NCBI GenBank assembly: GCA_946480585.1
Contig: CAMLKQ010000173.1
Location: forward strand, 1 to 5,375
DNA from: an uncultured Kangiella sp.
Lineage (GTDB): Bacteria; Pseudomonadota; Gammaproteobacteria; Enterobacterales; DSM-103792
DNA: 5,375 nucleotides
Reading direction: 5' to 3'
Position 1 is the first letter of the stretch. Every line of letters begins with the position of its first letter. A program made the translations under genes and the position numbers. Below the pieces are notes generated by a model. The model was not told the origin of the DNA and searched no databases. It saw only the letters and a program-made list of their open reading frames with translations. Below, in pieces: positions 1-5,375 of this stretch.

Positions 1-2318
<2,318 letters not shown>

Positions 2319-2322
<4 letters not shown>

Positions 2323-3143
2323 CCGTTCGGATTCCGTCCAATCAATTGTTGCAGCTGGCGCGTTCCCGGCCCGATGGCCCACTGCTGCGTCGCCAGCGCG
2401 ATCACCGGCCAGATGCCGATCACCGCGTTGCACAAAAACACTTCGGTCGCCGTCAGCAGCGCGTCCGGCAGAAAATCGCCGATCTCAACCGGCAAGCCAT
2501 GCAGCTCACACTGCGCCAATAATTCCGCCCGCATTACCCCAGCCACACCACAGCGCTGCAGCGACGGCGTGCACCAGCGGCCGTCGGCGGTGCGGAAGAA
2601 CAGATTGCTGCTAGTGCCTTCAACGACGGCACCGCGATCATCGCACATCAGTCCTTCGGCAATCTGTGCGTCCTGCCACTCGGCGCGCGCCAGCACCTGC
2701 TCAAGCCGGTTGCCGTGCTTCAACCCCGCCAGCAGCGGCTGCGCCGACAGCCGGGTTTCGCACCAGCGCAGCCGGATGCCGTCGCGGCCAAACCGTTCGA
2801 TATCGAGCGGCCAGTCGCGGCGCAGCAACAGGCGCTGCATTTGCGCCTCGGTCGGCAAGCCATAGCCGCGACCACCACGGCCACGGGTCAATGTGACCCG
2901 CAAAATACCGCGCTCAACACCGGCGCAGGCGGCAGCAACCTCGCGCTCCAGCGCCGGCCAATCGGGGCTCAGGAAGCGCAGACGCTGCACCGTCAACTGC
3001 AAACGCTCACGATGCCGTGGCCACAACTCCGGGACACCGTTTCGGATCGCAATGGTGCTGAAGCAGCTGTCGCCAAACAGCACGCTGCGATCATCAATCG
3101 CAAGCTGCGTTGCCGGCTCGCCGTTGCACCAACTGCTGATCAT
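2319..3143 (-). CDS. pabC: Aminodeoxychorismate lyase PabC
   Basis: PabC is a cytosolic PLP enzyme that removes pyruvate from 4-amino-4-deoxychorismate to give 4-aminobenzoate, a folate precursor. The product has 274 residues, close to the 269 of E. coli. It shows the fold-type IV aminotransferase layout: DRSVLFGDSCFST near the N-terminus (18-30), RGRGGRGY (87-94), PLP lysine Lys142 in AGLKHGNRLEQV, and the class IV signature VVEGTSSNLFF (173-183). CNAVIGIWPV (238-247) matches the corresponding CNALMPVMPV of the E. coli lyase and argues against a D-amino acid or branched-chain aminotransferase. The ATG at 3143 has a modest GAGG eleven bases upstream. A GTG at 3230 in the same frame would add 29 residues but would overlap fabF and translate the terminator hairpin, so I reject it. 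The TGA stop overlaps the mltG ATG (ATGA). Confidence 0.95.
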
Positions 3144-3162
3144 GTTTGCGTTTGCCTCGCCA

Positions 3163-3204
3163 GAAAAACAAAACCCGGTCAGGTTGTACCGGACCGGGTT
3201 TGTT
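3163..3204 (-). terminator. Strong intrinsic terminator after fabF
   Basis: On the minus strand AAACCCGGTC (3201-3192) pairs perfectly with GACCGGGTTT (3180-3171). The 11-base loop can close further with GGT/ACC. The outer stem can extend by ACA/TGT across one bulged base. The T-rich tail is TTTTGTTTTTC, continuing to about 3163. The hairpin begins about 20 bases after the fabF stop and its tail ends a few bases before the pabC Shine-Dalgarno. It should end most transcripts from the acpP-fabF side. Confidence 0.85.
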
Positions 3205-3222
3205 GGCGCGGACGCGCCGGCA

Positions 3223-4461
3223 TCAGACACGCTTGAAGATCAAGGTGCCGTTGGTACCGCCAAAGCCGAACGAGTTCGACATGACGATATCCAGTTTGGC
3301 CTGGCGCGCCGTGTGCGGCACATAGTCGAGGTCACAACCTTCGTCCGGATTATCCAGATTAATGGTCGGCGGCACCACCTGATCGCGCAGGCTGAGCAGG
3401 CTGATGATGGCCTCGACCGCACCGGCGGCGCCGAGCAGGTGACCGGTCATCGACTTGGTCGAGCTGATCATGACCTTGCTGGCGTGGTCGCCAAACACGT
3501 GCTTGATCGCCATCGTTTCAGCGAGATCGCCGGCCTTGGTCGAGGTGCCGTGGGCATTGATGTAGTCGATCTGGTTCGGATTCAGACCGGCATCCTTCAA
3601 CGCACAGGCCATCGACAGCGCGGCACCGGCACCGTTTTCCGGCGGCGAGGTCATGTGATAGGCATCACCGGACATGCCGAAGCCGATCAGCTCGCCGTAA
3701 ATCTTGGCGCCGCGTTTCTTGGCGTGTTCATACTCTTCGAGCACCACCACACCGGCACCGTCACCGAGCACGAAGCCGTCGCGATCGCGATCCCACGGTC
3801 GCGAAGCCTTGGCCGGATCGTCGTTGCGGGTCGACAGCGCGCGCGCCGCGCCGAAACCGGCGAGGCCGAGTTCGGTGGTGGCGTTTTCAGCGCCGCCAGC
3901 AACCATCACATCGGCATCGCCGTAAGCGATGATTCGGGCCGCATGGCCGATCGAGTGCGCACCCGAGGTGCAGGCGGTGACGATCGCGAGATTCGGACCA
4001 CGCAGGCCGAACTGAATCGACAGATTGCCCGACACCATGTTGATGATCGAACCCGGCACGAAGAACGGCGACACCTTGCGCGGGCCGCTGTCACGCAGTG
4101 CGTCATGGTTCGCTTCGATGGTGCCGAGGCCGCCGATACCGGCGCCCACGAGACAGCCGATACGGGCAGCGTTTTCTTCGGTGACGACCAGTCCGGAATC
4201 CTGGAATGCCTGAATACCAGCAGCCATGCCGAGCTGGATGAACGGATCCAGACGACGCGCCTCTTTGGCCGGCATCCAGTTTTCCGGGTTGAAGCCCTTT
4301 ACCGAAGCAGAAAAACGGGTCGAAAAAGCAGCGGTATCGAAGGCATCGATCGGCGCAGCTCCACTGCGACCGGCTTTGAGCCCGTCCCAGCTTTCATTGA
4401 CGGTGAGGCCGAGCGGCGTGAGCATGCCAAGGCCAGTCACCACAACGCGTCGTTTGACCAC
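3223..4461 (-). CDS. fabF: 3-oxoacyl-[acyl-carrier-protein] synthase II FabF
   Basis: FabF (KAS II) is the cytosolic condensing enzyme that extends acyl-ACP with malonyl-ACP. In E. coli it also elongates palmitoleate to cis-vaccenate and so sets membrane fluidity with temperature. The 412-residue product is the usual length. The thiolase-fold active site is intact: nucleophile Cys164 in TACTSGAHS, His304 in NAHGTST, Lys336 in SSTKSMTGH and His341. The [13 protein letters not shown] glycine-rich loop near residues 398-405 and the [20 protein letters not shown] segment (364-383) are strongly conserved with E. coli FabF. The start is GTG with a strong Shine-Dalgarno six bases upstream, and the stop is TGA. 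The gene follows acpP after 95 bp that include a terminator, and is itself followed by a second terminator. KAS I (FabB) is less likely, given the position next to acpP and the close match to FabF. Confidence 0.98.
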   Translation of the reverse strand: MVKRRVVVTGLGMLTPLGLTVNESWDGLKAGRSGAAPIDAFDTAAFSTRFSASVKGFNPENWMPAKEARRLDPFIQLGMAAGIQAFQDSGLVVTEENAARIGCLVGAGIGGLGTIEANHDALRDSGPRKVSPFFVPGSIINMVSGNLSIQFGLRGPNLAIVTACTSGAHSIGHAARIIAYGDADVMVAGGAENATTELGLAGFGAARALSTRNDDPAKASRPWDRDRDGFVLGDGAGVVVLEEYEHAKKRGAKIYGELIGFGMSGDAYHMTSPPENGAGAALSMACALKDAGLNPNQIDYINAHGTSTKAGDLAETMAIKHVFGDHASKVMISSTKSMTGHLLGAAGAVEAIISLLSLRDQVVPPTINLDNPDEGCDLDYVPHTARQAKLDIVMSNSFGFGGTNGTLIFKRV

Positions 4462-4467
4462 GTGCGG

Positions 4468-4475
4468 TCCTCCCT
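4468..4475 (-). promoter_or_regulatory. Strong Shine-Dalgarno setting the fabF GTG start
   Basis: AGGGAGGA on the minus strand lies six bases before the GTG at 4461. The strength and spacing decide in favour of this GTG start, which also gives the expected N-terminus VKRRVVVTG. Confidence 0.8.
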
Positions 4476-4495
4476 GGGAGAAAAATCTTGGATGG

Positions 4496-4522
4496 AAGAA
4501 CGGGCAGCCAAAGCCGCCCGTT
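4496..4522 (-). terminator. Intrinsic terminator after acpP
   Basis: About 35 bases after the acpP stop, the minus strand reads CGGGCGGC, loop TTTG, GCTGCCCG (stem 4520-4501). This is an 8-bp stem with one G-U pair, extended by two A-U pairs, followed by the tail TTCTT. The tail is short and interrupted, so termination is probably partial and lets some transcripts continue into fabF. On the plus strand the same stem has a mismatch but is followed by five T, so weak bidirectional activity is possible. Confidence 0.7.
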
Positions 4523-4556
4523 TTTACTGAATGCTATCGCGTCAGGTCAGCAAGTC

Positions 4557-4793
4557 TTAGTTGCTGTTGGCCTTGATGTAATCAATGGCGGCCTGAACGG
4601 TGCTGATCTTTTCGGCTTCTTCGTCTGGAATCTCGAGATCGAATTCTTCTTCCAGGGCCATGACCAGCTCAACGGTGTCCAACGAATCGGCGCCCAGATC
4701 GTCAACGAAGGAAGCGGCCGGGTTGACGTCTTCTTCTTTGACGCCCAGTTGCTCCACAACGATTTTCTTGACGCGTTCTTCGATAGTGCTCAT
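4557..4793 (-). CDS. acpP: Acyl carrier protein AcpP
   Basis: AcpP is the small acidic cytosolic carrier that holds growing acyl chains as thioesters on a 4'-phosphopantetheine arm. It serves fatty acid, lipid A and phospholipid synthesis. The product has 78 residues, the same as E. coli AcpP with its Met. The arm attaches to Ser37 in the invariant [10 protein letters not shown] motif (Ser36 when the initiator Met is not counted). Helix 2 after it ([23 protein letters not shown]) is rich in Glu and Asp, as needed for docking to partner enzymes such as FabF and FabG. The N-terminus [12 protein letters not shown] and the C-terminal TVQAAIDYI are typical. The ATG at 4793 has a Shine-Dalgarno sequence ten bases upstream. 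The gene lies between fabG and fabF, with its own candidate promoter and a terminator behind it, which suggests high independent expression. Confidence 0.99.
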   Translation of the reverse strand: MSTIEERVKKIVVEQLGVKEEDVNPAASFVDDLGADSLDTVELVMALEEEFDLEIPDEEAEKISTVQAAIDYIKANSN

Positions 4794-4802
4794 GGAAATA
4801 CA

Positions 4803-4809
4803 TTCCTCT
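4803..4809 (-). promoter_or_regulatory. Ribosome binding site of acpP
   Basis: AGAGGAA on the minus strand ends ten bases before the acpP ATG. It is a good match to the anti-Shine-Dalgarno sequence and supports the start at 4793. Confidence 0.75.
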
Positions 4810-4826
4810 AGACAAGCGAGGCAGCT

Positions 4827-4854
4827 AGTTTATGGATTCGGCCCCCATTTGCAA
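4827..4854 (-). promoter_or_regulatory. Candidate sigma70 promoter for acpP
   Basis: On the minus strand a -35-like TTGCAA (4854-4849, 4 of 6 consensus bases) is followed after 16 bases by a -10-like TAAACT (4832-4827, 4 of 6). Transcription would start near 4820 and give an acpP leader of roughly 27 bases carrying the Shine-Dalgarno sequence. Both hexamers are imperfect, which fits a promoter helped by an activator. A strong dedicated promoter is expected because acyl carrier protein is very abundant. This is a motif-based prediction only. Confidence 0.5.
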
Positions 4855-4875
4855 GCTTGGGGACCGCCGGTCGGC

Positions 4876-4892
4876 TGCTGGTTCGACCAGGA
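4876..4892 (-). promoter_or_regulatory. Putative FadR operator upstream of acpP
   Basis: The segment contains the perfect dyad CTGGT-TCG-ACCAG (4878-4890). The E. coli fadBA FadR operator is ATCTGGTACGACCAGAT, so 12 of the 13 central bases are identical; the outer two bases on each side differ. FadR is a GntR-family, acyl-CoA-responsive regulator that represses fatty acid degradation and activates fatty acid synthesis genes in E. coli. The dyad is centred about 64 bp upstream of the start site predicted from the candidate acpP promoter, which fits an activator position. Whether this organism encodes FadR cannot be seen here, so the assignment is an inference from motif match and context. Confidence 0.55.
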
Positions 4893-4898
4893 ATTCCA

Positions 4899-4920
4899 CG
4901 GCATTCTTGTCGAAATGCCG
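4899..4920 (-). repeat. Inverted repeat CGGCATT/AATGCCG in the acpP leader
   Basis: There are perfect 7-bp arms separated by 8 bases, with two further G-C pairs outside one mismatch. The repeat lies between the post-fabG hairpin and the FadR-like dyad. No T-run follows. It could be an RNA hairpin in the fabG-acpP read-through transcript or an operator for an unknown regulator. I do not recognise it as the site of a known factor. Confidence 0.4.
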
Positions 4921-4950
4921 CGGGTAAACAACCACTTACATCAAGTTATC

Positions 4951-4978
4951 TGTCTTCGCACCAAACCGGTGCGAGACA
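4951..4978 (-). other. Stem-loop just downstream of fabG, without U-tract
   Basis: Eleven bases after the fabG stop codon the minus strand can form a hairpin. A 7-bp stem TCGCACC/GGTGCGA encloses the loop GGTTT, and TGTC/GACA extends it by four more pairs across a single bulged A. No run of T follows on the minus strand, so it does not look like a classical intrinsic terminator. It may be a 3'-end stabiliser, an RNase processing site or a weak pause site (inference). Confidence 0.55.
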
Positions 4979-4988
4979 AATTTCTGGC

Positions 4989-5375
4989 TTACGCCATGTT
5001 CATGCCGCCGTTGACGTGCAGGGTCTCGCCGGTGATGTAACCGGCGGCATCCGACGCCAGGAAGCCGACTGCCGAGGCAATGTCCTGGGCCTGGCCCAGT
5101 TTGGCCAGCGGGATCTGGGTCGACAGCTTCTCTTTCTGCTCGTCCGACAGCGCGTGGGTCATGTCGGTTTCGATGAAGCCCGGGGCCACCACGTTGACCG
5201 TGATGCCGCGCGAGCCGACTTCACGGGCCAGCGCTTTCGAAAAACCAATGACGCCCGCTTTGGCGGCGGCATAGTTGCTTTGGCCGGCGTTGCCCATGGC
5301 GCCAACCACCGAACCGATGCTGATGATGCGGCCCCAACGGGCTTTCATCATGCTGCGCAGGCAGGCTTTGCTCAG
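4989..5375 (-). CDS. fabG: 3-oxoacyl-[acyl-carrier-protein] reductase FabG, C-terminal part (5' end outside window)
   Basis: FabG is the cytosolic NADPH-dependent reductase that converts 3-oxoacyl-ACP to (R)-3-hydroxyacyl-ACP in each round of type II fatty acid synthesis. The reading frame is open from the window edge and ends with TAA, leaving 128 residues. These align with E. coli FabG from about residue 117 to the last residue, 244. The short-chain dehydrogenase active site is complete: Ser in IGSVVG (fragment residue 22), Tyr in SNYAAAK (35) and Lys (39), equivalent to E. coli Ser138, Tyr151 and Lys155. The conserved [13 protein letters not shown] loop and the C-terminal [12 protein letters not shown] segment are present. 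The NADPH-binding Rossmann glycine motif and the NNAG motif lie upstream of the window. The internal Met codons near 5351 are not the start, because the similarity continues upstream of them. The position directly before acpP is the standard fab cluster arrangement. Confidence 0.97.
   Translation of the reverse strand: MSKACLRSMMKARWGRIISIGSVVGAMGNAGQSNYAAAKAGVIGFSKALAREVGSRGITVNVVAPGFIETDMTHALSDEQKEKLSTQIPLAKLGQAQDIASAVGFLASDAAGYITGETLHVNGGMNMA

Noticed and set aside
2323..2433. A 37-residue N-terminal extension of MltG inside pabC
   Set aside because: The ATG at 2322 gives the expected short cytoplasmic tail plus membrane segment and the family length; the extension is pabC sequence in another frame.
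3144..3230. A 29-residue N-terminal extension of PabC from a GTG at 3230
   Set aside because: It would overlap the end of fabF and read through the terminator hairpin. PabC homologues start near the ATG at 3143, which has a Shine-Dalgarno sequence.
2893..4530. A 545-codon open frame on the plus strand, antisense to fabF and its flanks
   Set aside because: It is the mirror of a GC-rich coding gene. The protein has no recognisable domain, its composition is that of a shadow frame, and the minus-strand frame encodes an intact FabF with all catalytic residues.
4921..4955. A second possible promoter for acpP upstream of the inverted repeat (TTGATG or TTGTTT as -35)
   Set aside because: No -10 element of useful quality is found at proper spacing; the best, AAGAAT, pairs with a poor -35 match.

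Overview
This window looks like a piece of a gammaproteobacterial core chromosome with GC-rich codon use. All seven genes lie on the minus strand. In transcription order (high to low coordinates) they are fabG (3' part only), acpP, fabF, pabC, mltG, tmk and holB (5' part only). This is the well-known fatty-acid-synthesis cluster with its downstream pabC-mltG-tmk-holB block, as in Escherichia, Pseudomonas and relatives. The protein sequences resemble the E. coli proteins throughout, and catalytic residues fall at or near E. coli numbering. The sequence does not let me name a genus. I see no mobile element, CRISPR array, tRNA, rRNA, pseudogene or sign of horizontal transfer.

Region by region: 5375-4989 is the C-terminal half of FabG (3-oxoacyl-ACP reductase). 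4988-4794 is a 195-bp intergenic leader with several inverted repeats. These include a 13-bp dyad that is nearly identical to the core of the E. coli fadBA FadR operator, followed by a plausible sigma70 promoter and a Shine-Dalgarno sequence for acpP. 4793-4557 is acpP (acyl carrier protein). An intrinsic terminator follows acpP, then fabF (4461-3223, GTG start, strong Shine-Dalgarno). A second, strong intrinsic terminator sits between fabF and pabC. From there pabC (3143-2319), mltG (2322-1303), tmk (1313-678) and holB (681 to beyond position 1) are packed with 4- to 11-base overlaps, so they are probably translationally coupled.

Functionally, FabG, AcpP and FabF form the elongation core of type II fatty acid synthesis. 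AcpP carries the acyl chain, FabF condenses it with malonyl-ACP, and FabG reduces the 3-keto product. The downstream genes serve other housekeeping tasks: folate precursor synthesis (PabC), peptidoglycan strand termination (MltG), dTDP synthesis (Tmk) and the clamp loader of DNA polymerase III (HolB). The two terminators and the acpP promoter suggest stepped expression: acpP highest, fabF by read-through, and the pabC block lower.

I found no previously undescribed system. The most interesting signal is the putative FadR site upstream of acpP. The next is the placement of the fabF terminator directly against the pabC ribosome binding site, which leaves no room for a separate promoter after it.
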